Shown piece by piece: positions 20,282-31,049 of a stretch of DNA of 64,000 nucleotides. The DNA is taken from positions 23,182,899 through 23,246,898 of the forward strand of contig CM055111.1 of NCBI GenBank assembly GCA_029204225.1, in the 5' to 3' direction. Source of the stretch: Diphasiastrum complanatum (lineage: Eukaryota; Streptophyta; Lycopodiopsida; Lycopodiales; Lycopodiaceae). The position numbers and the translations under genes are program-made. A model generated the notes under the pieces. That model ran no database searches. It saw nothing but the letters and a program-made list of their open reading frames with translations, and was not told the origin of the DNA. Each line of letters begins with the position of its first letter. Positions within the stretch are counted from its first letter, which is position 1.

Positions 20282-21829
20282 TTATAAGCATAAACCATTT
20301 TCTGTGGCAAAGGTCATTTTATGTTTATCTTCAGGGGCTATTTGAACAAGAAAATACCCATTGAATCCATCCAAGAAGCTGAAAGCTTCAACTCCTGCCA
20401 GTTCCTCTAAGATTTGGGTCGTTAAAAACAAGGGAAAATGGTCTTTCTTTGTAACCGTATTAAGGTTCTTGAGATCAACACAGATTCGAAGCTTGCCATT
20501 TTTTTTGGGTACAACCACAATGGGTGATACCCAATCAGTATGTTGAACTTCATAAATGAAACCAGCATCTAGTAATTTCTTAATATCTTTGGCGATCCTC
20601 TCATTATAGACAGGGTTACTTCGGTAAGGTTTAGCCCTAACAGGCTTAGCGTTGTCTTCTAGAGGAATCCTATGGACCACTATTTCAGGTGGGATTCCTT
20701 TCATTTCTGTATAATTCCATGCAAATACATCCCTGTATTTGCGAAGCAGAGTTTCCAGATCAAAAAGTTGAGGTGATGACAGGTGTGCACCACCATGAAC
20801 TATGCGATCTATCTCCTCATCAGGATCTTTAAGGTTTAATGAAATTGTCTTAGCTGGTCCTTTAAAGGAGTTGGAACTTGGTGCAGGTTCCCGGTGTGGC
20901 TGCGGTAACTGGATAACAACGTCATCCAGTGTGAAATCTTTGAACTTCTGTGGAAGATCAAAAGGTGGGTCCACAAAATTTTTTGGGACTTTGGGAATCA
21001 TGTGAGTGGATTCACTACCAGACGTGGAAGCTTGGTCTGGTTGTTTGATTTCTGTCTCTTTAGATAAGGGCTTTATCGGCTGTTTAAGCTTCTCATGCAT
21101 CTGTTTTTGACGTTCGGTTAATTTTGTATCAATGATTTTATTTTTTTGTAACCGATGTTTTTGAGGTCTTTGAGTGGGTGGTGTTGTTATCTCACTTATT
21201 ATATCGTCGTCGATTGTATCCCAGACTTCGTCTGGATACACATCACATGTATACACCTTGGATTTGGGTCTGTATGCTTGTGTTGTGGGTACCTTGGATG
21301 TCAGTTGGACATGAGCCAACGGTCCTGGAGTCTTGATCTCCTTAGGAATTGATTTTGGTGGATGAGGTTGGGCATCTAGATAGAGGAGTACATGTTCATC
21401 CATCATTTCTTCATCATCCATGGAAAGAATACCCTCTTCCGAAACATGGGCAGTAGAGACACTAGGTTCTCCTGGGCACCAAGCTATAGGAATGGGGTCA
21501 ATCATCATAAGGGGGATGATGGGTGTGTCAATGTCTGTAGAAGACGGGAGAATATCCACATCTGCTGCAGCAATTTCAATACGACATCCATTGGAATCTG
21601 CACAGTCCATAGTGGCTAGTGCATGACCCCAATTGATTATGTCCGTGGATCTTGTATAGTGGCCTTTTGGTTGGATTGGGACACTATATGATTCATCATA
21701 TGTTGTAGATGACCAATCATCGTATACCTTAGCGGGCTTGACATGGCCTGTTGAGTCAATTGTGACTCGTTTATCATAGTTGCCAAAGGTAATTTTGCTA
21801 TGCTTCCAATCTTGGACAACACCTGCCAT
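20282..21829 (-). CDS. Gypsy pol: protease tail, long linker and RT N-terminus
   Basis: A 515-residue open frame, the longest in the window. Residues 1-15 finish the protease, about 15-290 form a polar acidic linker, and about 300-515 are the RT N-terminus: FAWNYTEMKGIPPEIVVHRI, FIYEVQHTDWVSPIVVVPKK, RICVDLKNLNTVTKKDHFPL, FSFLDGFNGYFLVQIAPEDK. The frame breaks at GLCL; a shifted frame continues NIMPFGLCNAPSTF to about 20220. RT converts element RNA to DNA. The catalytic FxDD block is not retained. Confidence 0.85.
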   Translation of the reverse strand: MAGVVQDWKHSKITFGNYDKRVTIDSTGHVKPAKVYDDWSSTTYDESYSVPIQPKGHYTRSTDIINWGHALATMDCADSNGCRIEIAAADVDILPSSTDIDTPIIPLMMIDPIPIAWCPGEPSVSTAHVSEEGILSMDDEEMMDEHVLLYLDAQPHPPKSIPKEIKTPGPLAHVQLTSKVPTTQAYRPKSKVYTCDVYPDEVWDTIDDDIISEITTPPTQRPQKHRLQKNKIIDTKLTERQKQMHEKLKQPIKPLSKETEIKQPDQASTSGSESTHMIPKVPKNFVDPPFDLPQKFKDFTLDDVVIQLPQPHREPAPSSNSFKGPAKTISLNLKDPDEEIDRIVHGGAHLSSPQLFDLETLLRKYRDVFAWNYTEMKGIPPEIVVHRIPLEDNAKPVRAKPYRSNPVYNERIAKDIKKLLDAGFIYEVQHTDWVSPIVVVPKKNGKLRICVDLKNLNTVTKKDHFPLFLTTQILEELAGVEAFSFLDGFNGYFLVQIAPEDKHKMTFATENGLCL

Positions 21830-22111
21830 CCGAAGCCAAGGTGTACCAAGAAGGAGTTTATAAGTATTGTTATCTTCTGGTAAGTCTAAGATGACACAAT
21901 CAATTACAAATTTGACACCTGCTATTCAAACTTTAATATTTGACAAATGACCAGCAGGGTCTGTAACTCGTTGATCAGCCATGTGAAGTTTATATCGTGG
22001 TTGATCGAGGGTATGGAAGCCCCATGACTTTTCCAATGACAAAGCCATTATATTTACGTCTGATCCGATAGCAGATACTGTGGGATAGCAAATAAAACAG
22101 CGGTTGCTCAT
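21830..22111 (-). pseudogene. Gypsy aspartic protease
   Basis: Retropepsin features include SAIGSDVNIM where a D-x-G-S motif is expected (the catalytic Asp position is Ala), then MADQRVTDPAG, FVIDCVILDLPEDN and LLLGTPWL. A stop splits it at 21926. It would process Gag-Pol, but the missing Asp makes it inactive. Confidence 0.7.
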
Positions 22112-22339
22112 TGGGCCTGTGGCAATAGCATAACCATCTTGGATGACTAGTTGTGCTGGATTTTCTGATGGTGTGGAATACTCATCCTGTTTGCACGAGC
22201 ACGAGTTGTCTGTATGATAATGTTGAGAACTATCAGATGGAAGTGTTGTATCTTGATGATAGGAGTGATTGTAGGAGTTTTCAACAAGATGTGTCTGTGC
22301 AGACTCTCGAGGATTTCTATGTTTTTGTGCTCCTAGATC

Positions 22340-22690
22340 TTATTGTCCTCTCGAAGGTGGTCCTAAGAGCGCCAGCTGTGGTTGAGGTTTATGTCTCGGT
22401 TGTCTGGGCAACTCTTGTATATGGAATTGGTTCTTTCGTGGTTGGTAGTGCGTGTATTGGTTTTGTGAAACAAACGGATGTCTAGGAGGTTGATAATGTC
22501 CCCCTGACTGGTTTTGAGACTGGTTCCTTGGGTTATAATAGCAATAAAGAGATGTATGTCCCATAAAGTCGTAGATGTCACATTTGATCAAGGAAGTATC
22601 TGGGACCAGTTGGTATGAAGGGCACTCATTGCTAGTGTGTGCACCTCGATAGTGAGGGCACCATGTGTTTTCTCGTACTGACCTAGCATC
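22340..22690 (-). pseudogene. Gypsy gag zinc-knuckle region
   Basis: Two degenerate knuckles appear: CPHYRGAHTSNEC and CDIYDFMGHTSLYC. Both have Tyr where the second Cys of CX2C should be. They align with CSLCTQNHTTNEC and CHLCNATLHDTTFC in the gypsy element at 34 kb. A Gln/Pro/Asn-rich tail follows. Confidence 0.7.
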
Positions 22691-22815
22691 GAACTCTGGA
22701 TAGACTTAAGAGTATTTTGAAACTCTTTCGTGAGTTTCTCCATCTATTGTTGGTGTTGCTGGTTAAGGAACTCCATCTGTGTTTTCCACAACTGTTCTCA
22801 AGTTTCATCGTTTGG

Positions 22816-23540
22816 TCAAGATTCTTGGATAGCACGATGTGCTCTCCATTCACGTGGTTCATCGACATCTGAGCCCTCGTCTTCCTCCCAAATGACATCA
22901 GACATGGCTTGTTTCAATGATGTATATTCATCATTGGAACAAAGTTCATGTCGTATCCATCGTGGGAGTCCAACGAGGAACCAAATTATGAGCATGGACT
23001 CAGTGGGTTGCTCTTGTGCCTGACTTTTTAATCGTTTAAATCGTTCAATGTAGTCATATACTTTCTTGTCTTTCATCAATTTTATATAACTTAGTTTGAC
23101 AAAAGGACTTTCTATCAAGCGAAATGACTTGAAGCGTTTAATAAAGGCCTCCTTCAAGAGTGACTAGTCACGTTTATCTTCACGATCAAGATTAAAAAAC
23201 CATTCTCATGCTCGATTGATCATGGTCATCAAGAAGAGCTATACCATGGCGTCTGGTGATGTCTTGCCATGGACATCACATGCATTCTCAAAGACTTGAA
23301 GAAATCTTTGACAATCAGTGTTACCATCGTACTTAGGTAAATCTAGCTTTGGGGTACGTTTTTCAGTATGTGGAACATTATTTGCAAAAGCTTTGTTTAA
23401 GTGAGCTCGTGCATGTGAAGATTCGACAGCATGAAAATGTGGTCGTTCATATGGAGCTTCATAATGCATGGGTTCCCATATGTCGAATGGGTTGGTGGAT
23501 GGCTCTTGGACTTAGGATCTCATTCTGGAATATCGATTAA
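22816..23540 (-). pseudogene. Gypsy gag capsid region
   Basis: Starts with a polar N part, then LDLPKYDGNTDCQRFLQVF and ENACDVHGKTSPDAMV. After stops near 23165-23235 it resumes with EAFIKRFKSFRLIESPFVKL and GLPRWIRHELCSNDEY. It aligns with copy A gag (122-650). Expected role is capsid formation. Confidence 0.75.
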
Positions 23541-23714
23541 ATCAAGCCTGTTCGGTGGATGGGGAGACCATCTCTGGTGGATAGTCCTCTGTGGACTTCA
23601 GATCGTAGGTATGATCCATAACACTTTGGAGTACCTTGGAAATGTGAAAATAGGCCTCTTGGACTCGTTGATAACTTAGCTCGTTGGATAGTATGTTTGG
23701 AATGCGGTTTCTAC

Positions 23715-23845
23715 GGGTCCACGGTGGATGCTAGTGCAATGCGACCAATTTGTGGTTGATACGACTGAATGCAGTGGATTTCGGTGGTTGCGGTTGATAC
23801 GGCTGAATGCGATGGATTACGGTGGTTGCGGTTGATACGGCTGTT
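23715..23845 (-). repeat. 38-bp imperfect tandem repeat in gypsy leader
   Basis: About three units of the type TTGATACGGCTGAATGCGAT followed by GGATTACGGTGGTTGCGG. Looser related motifs (GCGGTTG, TACGGCT, CAATGCG) continue to about 24180. Confidence 0.7.
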
Positions 23846-24234
23846 GCTACCATTGTAAATGTGGAGGTGGTGAGATTGCGGTCTCTATGGTAACTCCGTA
23901 TTGTTGTTGGTGATGGCTACGGCTCAAGGCAGTTAATATGGCGGAGTGTGGTCGCGGTTGGAATGCGACTGATTGTGGTTTAGTGCGACTAGGATGGTTC
24001 ACTGGAGTGGCGGGTGGATACGGTATGTTTTTTGTCGCTACTGTGCAAAGAGTGAAGCAATTGGGGTGTTGTTGAATATAGTCCCTACGGCTCAATGCGG
24101 TGCCCACGGTTCAATGTTGTCACTACGGATCAATGCGATCGCTACTGGTGTAAGGCGATCACAATGGTTGTAGTGTGGTTGAATACGGGTTCAACGGATC
24201 AAGGGCTGGTGTGGTTGGTTGAGAGCTGAAAGAC

Positions 24235-24562
24235 GGCTCTGGTCGAGATCAGAAAGAAGACGTCGATCAAGATTGTAACGGGAGCCGTCGGTCGAGATTT
24301 GACTTGAGGGCATCGGTCGAGATCTGATACGAGAGTGTCAGTCGAGATCTGATGCGAGACATCGGTTGAGACCTGACACGAGAGCGTTGGTTGAGATTTG
24401 ACGCGAGGCAATGGTCGAGATCGTAACGGGAGCCGTCGGTCGAGATCTGATGCGAGGGTGTCGGTCGAGATCTGACATGAGGCGTCGGTCGAGATCTGAC
24501 GCTAGGGCGTCGATCGAGATCTGACACGAGGGCGTCGGTCGAGATTTGAACAGATGCTCCGG
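24235..24562 (-). repeat. 25-bp minisatellite in gypsy leader (copy K)
   Basis: About 13-14 units of 24-26 bp with consensus core GTCGGTCGAGATCTGACGCG on the plus strand. The unit type is the same as at 1100-1745, in the equivalent place between LTR and gag. Confidence 0.9.
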
Positions 24563-24877
24563 GTGAGTTTTCAACAGAAAGGCTCGGGTGAGATTTGATC
24601 GATGAGCATCAGTTGAAATGTAACTCAGAACTTTACAGGATATTGCCAATAGGTTTTGTCGAGAGTGAGTGTGTAGTTTCAATAGAGAAATGAAACAATG
24701 TTTTATCTGGTCTAGTGGAGCTCGGCTAGGAGAAGAGCGTGAAGCCTCGGTCGAGAGTGGAGCTACGGGTCAGTTGAGATGGAAGTGACGAGTTTGGTAA
24801 GGTGATGTGTGGGAGACTTCAGAGCTGTGGTTTTGTTGCACAGATTGGAATGGTATGGCTTGGTTTAGTGTCGGTGT

Positions 24878-24895
24878 AGCAGTGGAATGGCGCCA
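24878..24895 (-). promoter_or_regulatory. Candidate primer-binding site, TGGCGCC type
   Basis: The minus strand reads TGGCGCCATTCCACTGC three bases from the LTR edge. The first seven bases match the 3' end of tRNA-Asp (and some other tRNAs ending GGCGCCA); later bases diverge, so the exact primer is uncertain. Confidence 0.6.
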
Positions 24896-24898
24896 AAT

Positions 24899-25900
24899 GT
24901 TCACAAATTCTACTAAATCTTTGAACACGGTTTTTCTTTTACCATTCTTTGTTCGTTCTTCTATTAGTTACAATTCTTACGGTTTGATCTTCTTATTAGA
25001 ATAGTTTCCAAACAGAAGCGTTACTCAGATCACAACGAGTATTCCCCAGCCTGTCAGTGGGGAGAGGCAGATTTGATACTCAGCTACATGCATAAACAAG
25101 CCATGCAACCAGTCCTAGCTGAAAAAGAACAGTGTTCTGGATCAGGAAGCAATTCTACAAACTATCTACCAAATCAGAAAACGAACAAGAACAAGATTAA
25201 ACTACTCAACCAAGAAAACAAGAGACAAGAATACTAGATTCCTAATAGCATTTTTGACAGCCCAAGGACCAAGAAACACCCATTTCTTGATGCTTAGAAT
25301 GCCCAAGAACAATCAAGAACTGGAATGTAAGGGAATATGCAAGATCTACATCACAATTCCAGCCTATTTAGTTTACTTGAATGCTGATTCCTACCCTATT
25401 CCACAAAACAAGAAATGAAATCTAATCCACAACTAAAAGCAAGAGAGTAAGCAAGAAAACCAGCTAATTAATCCACAAACACAAAAGGAAATCAAGCATG
25501 CCCATAGGAATTCCACTCAAGAACATTGTCATGAACAAGGAGCTTAGCGACCATCAAGAACTCGTAGAAGATCTTCTTTATTCACTCAAGAGAACTTGAT
25601 AATACATTCAAACCTCCCTCACAAGAGAAGGGGCCCTTAAATAAGCAAGATGGCTGCCCATGTGGAGCCCAAGTGGCAATTCCACCAAATTAGAAATTAC
25701 ATGTAGACACTACCCTTCCACTAGAGGTCACCATCAAAAGGTGGCTCACTCTAAATTATTTAAGAGTGGTCTACATTTATTTACAATGCCTAGGAAATAT
25801 ACTAGCTCCTACATGGTCGTTCCTTCTTCGAGATACACCATGTAGGCTCACATAGATAATTCATTGTCATCCTAGCTAGTAATTTCTCGACTCTCAGCTT
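24899..25900 (-). mobile_element. 5' LTR of gypsy copy K (right edge approximate)
   Basis: The plus strand starts TGTTCACAAATTC next to the PBS. On the minus strand a TATA-like TTATTTAAGG lies near 25635-25645, upstream of a likely R region. I could not locate a second LTR for comparison, so the right end is estimated. Confidence 0.5.
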
Positions 25901-25958
25901 CTTCTGCTCTCCTCCTTTTGAGACCTCCTCGGTCATGGGTGAGAGATATTCTGTGTCT

Positions 25959-26831
25959 TCAGCTTGGCTCGGCATCTGGGAATTCTCTGGAATCCGCTAA
26001 CATGGTGGTGACAAGAGTGATGAAAAAATCAATGGTGATGGAAGGGGTAGTGGATAATGGAACAAAAATGGGAGTGGTGTCAATAGAGAAAACGAGGATG
26101 GAAACAGAAACAGTCGTGGATGGAATAGAAAGAGGGGTAGTGACAACAGAGACCAAAGGGGAGGGTTGCACGGAAGAAGAAGTGGTGGTGGCTGATGGAG
26201 TGGTTAGTGCGATGGTGGTGGTGCATCTTCGAGTAGTAGGTGGAGATGAGGATGAAGAGGCAGCGCCACACATTCGTTTGTTGGCCGTTGTGTTAGTAAC
26301 TGCAGGTTGGGAGGAGGTGGATGCTATAGATGGCGGATAGAGGTTAGTGTGCGGCACGATGGAAGACAAAAGAGTTGAGCGGTGGAAACCGTGCACTTTT
26401 GCCTCAAGAAGTGCGTAGGCAAAATTACACAACAAGGGGCCTGCTACGATATGCTCACGGTTGTTGGCTTTGATGGAGATGGTTAGTTCGCGAATGAGGA
26501 AGGTATGCTAGTCGTATGGCACAACAGAGGGGCCAGAGATTGCCAGAAAGGATTCCACTATCTGACTTAGCAGCTTGGACTGGATTCTGTCCTTGCAAAA
26601 TGTTGAAACAACCAGAAAGTTGTTCAACAAATGCACAGCCGTCTGAATGATGGGTTCTGTGATAGCATCTATCAAGTAACCATTGTTAGTCTGGATTGGA
26701 ATTTCTAGTGCAGTTTGGGTGACAAAAGGTTTGATCAGAGTTTTTGTCTGACGATGGGAGATGGGTTGACGATCACCGAACATAATGCCAATGGTGACCA
26801 TCGAGTTTGCATTAATCCTAATCTTGTACAT
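25959..26831 (-). pseudogene. Unrecognised Ser/Thr-rich ORF
   Basis: A minus-strand frame from about 26831 to 25959, interrupted by one TAG at 26508. The N half is aliphatic and helical (TKTLIKPFVTQTALEIPI, HLLNNFLVVSTFCKDRIQSK, EHIVAGPLLCNFAYALLEAK). The C half is extremely rich in Ser, Thr and Pro. No motif is recognised. It follows gypsy RNase H on the same strand after a breakpoint near 26870, so it is probably another element's ORF. Confidence 0.4.
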
Positions 26832-26859
26832 GGTACCATTTTACAGGAAGTGGAAGTGT

Positions 26860-27735
26860 GAATTTGATGCGTCCAATGCGTCAGCAGCAGTGTTAGCACG
26901 ACCAGGACGATACAAAATAGAAAAATCAAAAGATTGTAAAAATTGCAACCAACGAAACTGACGATCACTAAGATCACGTTGGGAGAAGAGATAACGTAAG
27001 GACTGATGATCAGTAACGATATCAAAAGGAACACGGTACAGGTAATGGCTCCACTTCTTAAGAGCATAGATATGGCAAGAAGCTCTTTCTCATGGACAGA
27101 ATAACATTGTTCATAAGAGCGTAAACGACGCAACTCATAAGAAATAATACACTGAGACTGACGAAGCAAGGCACCCAAACCAGCATTACTAGCATCGGTC
27201 TCAACAATAAATTTCTGATCAAACTGTGGTAAACACAGGACAGAGGCCTCCACAACAGCACGACGAAGAGTGTCAAAGGCGAACTGACAATCAAAAGTCC
27301 AAACAATGAAAAATCCTAAAAACTCAATCTCAACAATAGCAAAGGAACACTTATAAAGTTTAGCAAACAACTGGTGATGAACAAGCAATTGAAAAACAGA
27401 TGAAAGATGTAACACATGCTCATCAAGAGTCTTAGTAAAAACAAGAATATCATCAAAATAAACTAAAACACAACGACCAAGAAGAGGACGCATGATGTTA
27501 TTCATCACATTTTGGAACGCAGGTGGACCATTAGTAACACCAAAAGGAAGAACACGAAACTCATACAAACCAAGATGGGTACGAAACGCAGTCTTGTGTT
27601 CGTCCGAAGGATGCATCCTAATCTGGAGATAGCCGGAACGTAAGTCTATCTTAGAGAAAAGATGAGAGGTGCCTAACTAGTCAAAGAGATCATCCATGTG
27701 AGGAATAGAATACTGGTTATGGATGGTGGGAAAAC
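26860..27735 (-). pseudogene. Gypsy RT (C part) and RNase H, chromovirus-like
   Basis: KIDLRSGYLQIRMHPSDEHK, VLPFGVTNGPPAFQNVMN and the catalytic VYFDDILVF identify RT. RNase H follows with DASNAGLGALL and YSVHEKELLAIS, ending in LYRPGRANTAADALD. There are a TAG near 27677 and frameshifts near 27310 and 27060. It is fused at about 27735 to a different RNase H. It is a separate lineage from the gypsy elements on either side. Confidence 0.85.
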
Positions 27736-28076
27736 TCTCTAGTGTTTTCGTTGATGGCAATTGCATAGGCCTGTAAGGTCCTGCTTTTGAGTCGGTATAC
27801 GCCAGTCATACCTCGGGTTAGGAGTTGTGAATCCCCCATAATTCGGAGGTTGCCTATAGTTTGTGCAACTCGCATGGTCATTTGTAGACCGATTAGAAGG
27901 GCTTTGTATTCGGTAGTGTTGTTCGTGAATCCTTTCCCTAATAGGAATCCTATACTGGCTAGTTCAGTCCCATTGGGATTCTGCAATACTGCTCCTATGG
28001 CACCTTCTCTATTTGAATGTCTGCAGGCTCCGTCTACCTTCAACATATATGTCCCAAGTTCCTGGGTGAGTTCCAT
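27717..28076 (-). pseudogene. RNase H of the additional (archaeal-like, RVT_3) type
   Basis: Residues YMLKVDGACRHSNREGAIGA, NTTEYKALLIGL and IMGDSQLLTRG supply the Asp, Glu and Asp of the RNase H active site. This form is typical of plant Tat-lineage gypsy elements, which carry a second RNase H after the classical one. Here it stands alone and runs straight into RT of another element at SHHP, so it is a recombined fragment. Confidence 0.75.
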
Positions 28077-28121
28077 ATCACAACAATAATCTTTTTGTAT
28101 TTTTCTTGATTTTATGAATTA

Positions 28122-28331
28122 AGTAGCGTATGCATGAAGGGCGAGGCCCATGTTAATCTCAGAATAGAAAAGCGCCCGAAAAAAATCCATTGCCTCAAGA
28201 AGTGGGCCAGCTGATTGAAGCCATGGTTGAATCAGAGCGTTAGAAAGTAAGGGCCAAATCTGTGTGGTTGAGGGAATTTCACGCTGGATCACCTGCTTGG
28301 TGCCAGAGTCTTCATAGGATGAGGAGGCCAT
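28122..28331 (-). CDS. Unrecognised 70-residue ORF behind a TATA-bearing leader
   Basis: Begins MASSSYEDSGTKQVIQREIP and ends at a TAA. A TATATAAGG box lies about 245 bp upstream on the minus strand (28574-28583), with a plausible 5' leader between. It could be the first ORF of a Tat-like element, since the RVT_3 RNase H lies downstream on the same strand; this is inference. It is not recognised. Confidence 0.3.
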
Positions 28332-28573
28332 GTTAGCAGTGATACTTAAAGGGCGAAAAAGTAGGAAAAAGTAAAAAAGGTATGGAAACGACAAAAAAAC
28401 TGTGAATAACAAGTGTTGGATGGCAAGAATTGTAGTTCAAAGCACAAATCTATGTTCTGTATGAGCATATGATAGCTTGTAAGAAATTTGGTCGCAAACA
28501 GAGAACTTGAAAATTTCAATGGAAATTTGAGCAGAGCTTCGCCAGCAAAGGTAACAAATGACTCGAATTCAGC

Positions 28574-28583
28574 CCTTATATAG
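28574..28583 (-). promoter_or_regulatory. TATA box
   Basis: The minus strand reads GCTATATAAGGGC in an otherwise mixed context, upstream of the ORF at 28331. Confidence 0.4.
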
Positions 28584-28689
28584 CGGAATTTAGAGTGCGT
28601 ATTAGGTGAAATCCACTTTCCTTTTCTCAATTCCAGCCAAATTATGGCAGGGACCTTCTTCACAGAATTCTAAGACCTCAGGGAAGTCT

Positions 28690-29480
28690 ATGAGAGTTCA
28701 GAAGGTGATTTGACTGCCCTGCGAAGGTTCTGCGAGGGTTCAGACTGTCTGCGAGGGTTCAGCTCTCGCAGAAGGTGATCTCTTGCACAACATGTTCCTA
28801 TGATTGGATTTTCAAGATCAAACCATGTAGTCAGGCTAATTTCATTGCTCTGACTTCATTTATGCACCTTGCGAAAGTTGGTAGGATGATCTTGATGCTC
28901 TACGAAGGTTCTGAAGATTCAGCCTCTAGGAACCCTCGCACACACTCAAAAATGAAGATTTTTCCATCAGAACTCTTGCAAAGAGTTTGATGGATGCATC
29001 TAGATCAAATCTAGTGACTGTCCAAGTTTCAAAAGCTATCTCTCAGGGGATCTCCAAAAATCATGAAAAAAGTGCTATTTTGGAGTGTTTTTTGACAAGA
29101 TCTGATTTTTAACTTTTACAAACCGATAATTTGCTTCATCCATGTTAGATTTGACTGTGAGTAGTTCTTTGGAAGTTTTGATAGATAATTGGTAGCAGAT
29201 CCATCAGTTTTGGTTGAATTTTGCCCTTAATTTGCCATAGTTGCTTAGATCGAGGTCTCTGATCTGCACATTGGGAGACTTATTGGCATAATCTAATGAC
29301 CTACTTTCTTCTTGATCCCATCTGGATCTGGATCCCTCTTGGATCCTGATGGATTTCCTTGATCTTGTCAGATCTGGCCGAATCTTCATGGATCTAGCTT
29401 GATTTGGCTTGATCTTCCTAGATCTAGTGGTACTGGCCTATCAGAATAGCTATTCATATGCGCCACCACCAATCTGGATC
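28690..29480. other. Non-coding stretch with TGCGAGGGTTCAG and GATCT-rich repeats
   Basis: The motif TGCGAGGGTTCAG or a close variant recurs at 28720-28775, and related TGCGAGGGTT motifs occur in gypsy leaders at 35.3 and 48.86 kb. From 29310 to 29430 GATCT-containing words recur. No gene is seen; it is probably untranslated DNA of a gypsy element. Confidence 0.35.
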
Positions 29481-29487
29481 TATCTCA

Positions 29488-29742
29488 CTACGGTGGCCAA
29501 TACTTGTGCAACTGGCTACCATTGATGGATGTATCGAATGGTGTCCCATCTAGCTTCTCTAAATTCACCGCTCCATGATTAAGAATTTCCTTGATCCGAT
29601 AAGGACCTTCGTCTGTAAATTTTAATTTTTCCAATCGCCTTGGTTTTATACATCTAGAGCAGATCTCCAGAGCAAAGATCCTTCTTTTGTAACCTGCGAT
29701 CATGCCATGCTTTGCGTCTTTCCTTTTCAGTTGCCAGCGCAT
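29488..29742 (-). pseudogene. Gypsy integrase C-terminal domain
   Basis: Contains ALEICSRCIKPRRLEKLKFT, DEGPYRIKEILNHGAVNLE and LDGTPFDTSINGSQLHKYWP, the usual end of plant gypsy integrase after the core. A frame break at about 29745 separates it from the core. Confidence 0.8.
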
Positions 29743-29747
29743 GCAAA

Positions 29748-30611
29748 CTAGTAAGTGTGTATCATAGAGTTTATGTAGAGCTTCATGGTTTGTAGAGATT
29801 TGGATTCATTCAGGCGTTGCATTGTGGCAATCCTTAATGAAGAAACTAGAAAGTCTACTAGCATTTCAGCATCTTGACCATATACCAATTGCAAAGGTGT
29901 TTGATCAGTGCTTCTCTTATATGATGTCCTGAATGCCCATGGAACAGCATGCAACTTATGTTCCCAATCTGATCTGCTAGCTTCAACTGTTTTCGTGAGC
30001 ACGCTACACAAGATCTTATTGGATGATTCTGCTTGCCCATTACCATGAGGATAATAAGGCGTACTGGTTCTATGGATCACGAAGAATTCCTCCAACAAGA
30101 CCTTGATGATCTCATTGATGAAATGACTTCCGCGATCGTTGACTAGCTCTACCGGGCATCCAAAGTGCACAATGATATTTTCATAAAGGAACTTGGCAGT
30201 GGTCCTAGCATTAGCTACTCTTATTGCCAAGGCTTCAACCCACTTGGTGAGATAGTCCGTGGCTATGATTATGTATCGAGCTTGGGAACTCCATGCTGCA
30301 GGGTGAATTGGACCGATGTAATCCAATCCCCACTTTTCGAATAGTGCTTGGGCTAAGACCGGGTGCAGTAGGTCATACTTCAATCTTGTTGGTCTCCTCG
30401 CCCTTTGGCACACATTACACTTTCTCAAGTATTCCTCCATATCCTTATGAATCGTTGGCCACCAACATCCTGATTGCAGAATCTTGTGAACTATAATGTC
30501 AGATGCAAAATGGCCTCCACCCATGCCTTCATGTGAAAGCGAAATGGTCTGGGTGGCTTCATGAGAGAGAATACACCGTCGAAGAATCTCGTCTGGATCT
30601 CTTCGATACAA
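29748..30611 (-). CDS. Gypsy integrase zinc finger and catalytic core
   Basis: A 287-residue open frame. The HHCC finger is visible (LSHEGMGGGHFASDIIVHK and CNVCQR). The core has LDYIGPIHP (first Asp), VNDRGSHF (second Asp) and GNGQAESSNK (Glu), so the DDE triad is intact. The translation runs from a start near YRRDPDE and is preceded by a stop that separates it from RNase H. Confidence 0.9.
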   Translation of the reverse strand: MYRRDPDEILRRCILSHEATQTISLSHEGMGGGHFASDIIVHKILQSGCWWPTIHKDMEEYLRKCNVCQRARRPTRLKYDLLHPVLAQALFEKWGLDYIGPIHPAAWSSQARYIIIATDYLTKWVEALAIRVANARTTAKFLYENIIVHFGCPVELVNDRGSHFINEIIKVLLEEFFVIHRTSTPYYPHGNGQAESSNKILCSVLTKTVEASRSDWEHKLHAVPWAFRTSYKRSTDQTPLQLVYGQDAEMLVDFLVSSLRIATMQRLNESKSLQTMKLYINSMIHTY

Positions 30612-30626
30612 CTGGCCGGCAATCAG

Positions 30627-31049
30627 CTAGTAAGGTCTAGCCTTCAGGATCAATTTCCGCTGATTCGCCTTTGGTAGTAATTTTTCTGGTTGGCCCCGCA
30701 TTAGACATTCAACAATGTCGGCAGCCCATTTTGGTATTGTGTCCATGTAAAATAAGGCAACATCGGCCAGCTCATCGTCGGGTTGGGTTGCAACCTCTTT
30801 TCTCTTGATTTGCGACACATGATGTGCCATGTAGTATTGTTTTCCCTTGTGAACTACTATCTGAAAATTAAACAACAATAAAAGTAGCCATCTGGTGATT
30901 CTCTTGGTGTTGCAAGTTTTGTTAACGAGATAGAGCAAGGGTTGATGTTTCGTATAAAAAGCAAAATGTGTGGCCATGAGGTAGTGCTGAAATTTTTGAA
31001 CCGCATAGATCATTGTCAGTGCTTCCCGCTCTATGGTTGAATGATTCAT
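30627..31049 (-). pseudogene. Gypsy RNase H, C part, and spacer
   Basis: MNHSTIEREALTMIYAVQKF carries the catalytic Glu of RNase H, and then HQPLLYLVNK follows. A stop (TAA in place of an expected Glu codon) separates it from the RT frame at 31050. A spacer of about 60 residues leads to the integrase. Confidence 0.8.

Larger units (their letters stand above)
20216..25900 (-). mobile_element. Ty3/gypsy element, 5' LTR through RT (copy K)
   Basis: Minus-strand order from right to left: LTR, PBS, minisatellite leader, gag, zinc knuckles, protease, RT. It is cut within RT at about 20216 against copia copy I. RNase H, integrase and 3' LTR are missing. It is the same family as copy A at the left edge. 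Confidence 0.8.

Noticed and set aside
24199-24682. Repeat-protein-like ORFs with RSRPTP units
   Set aside because: Same 25-bp leader minisatellite as above.
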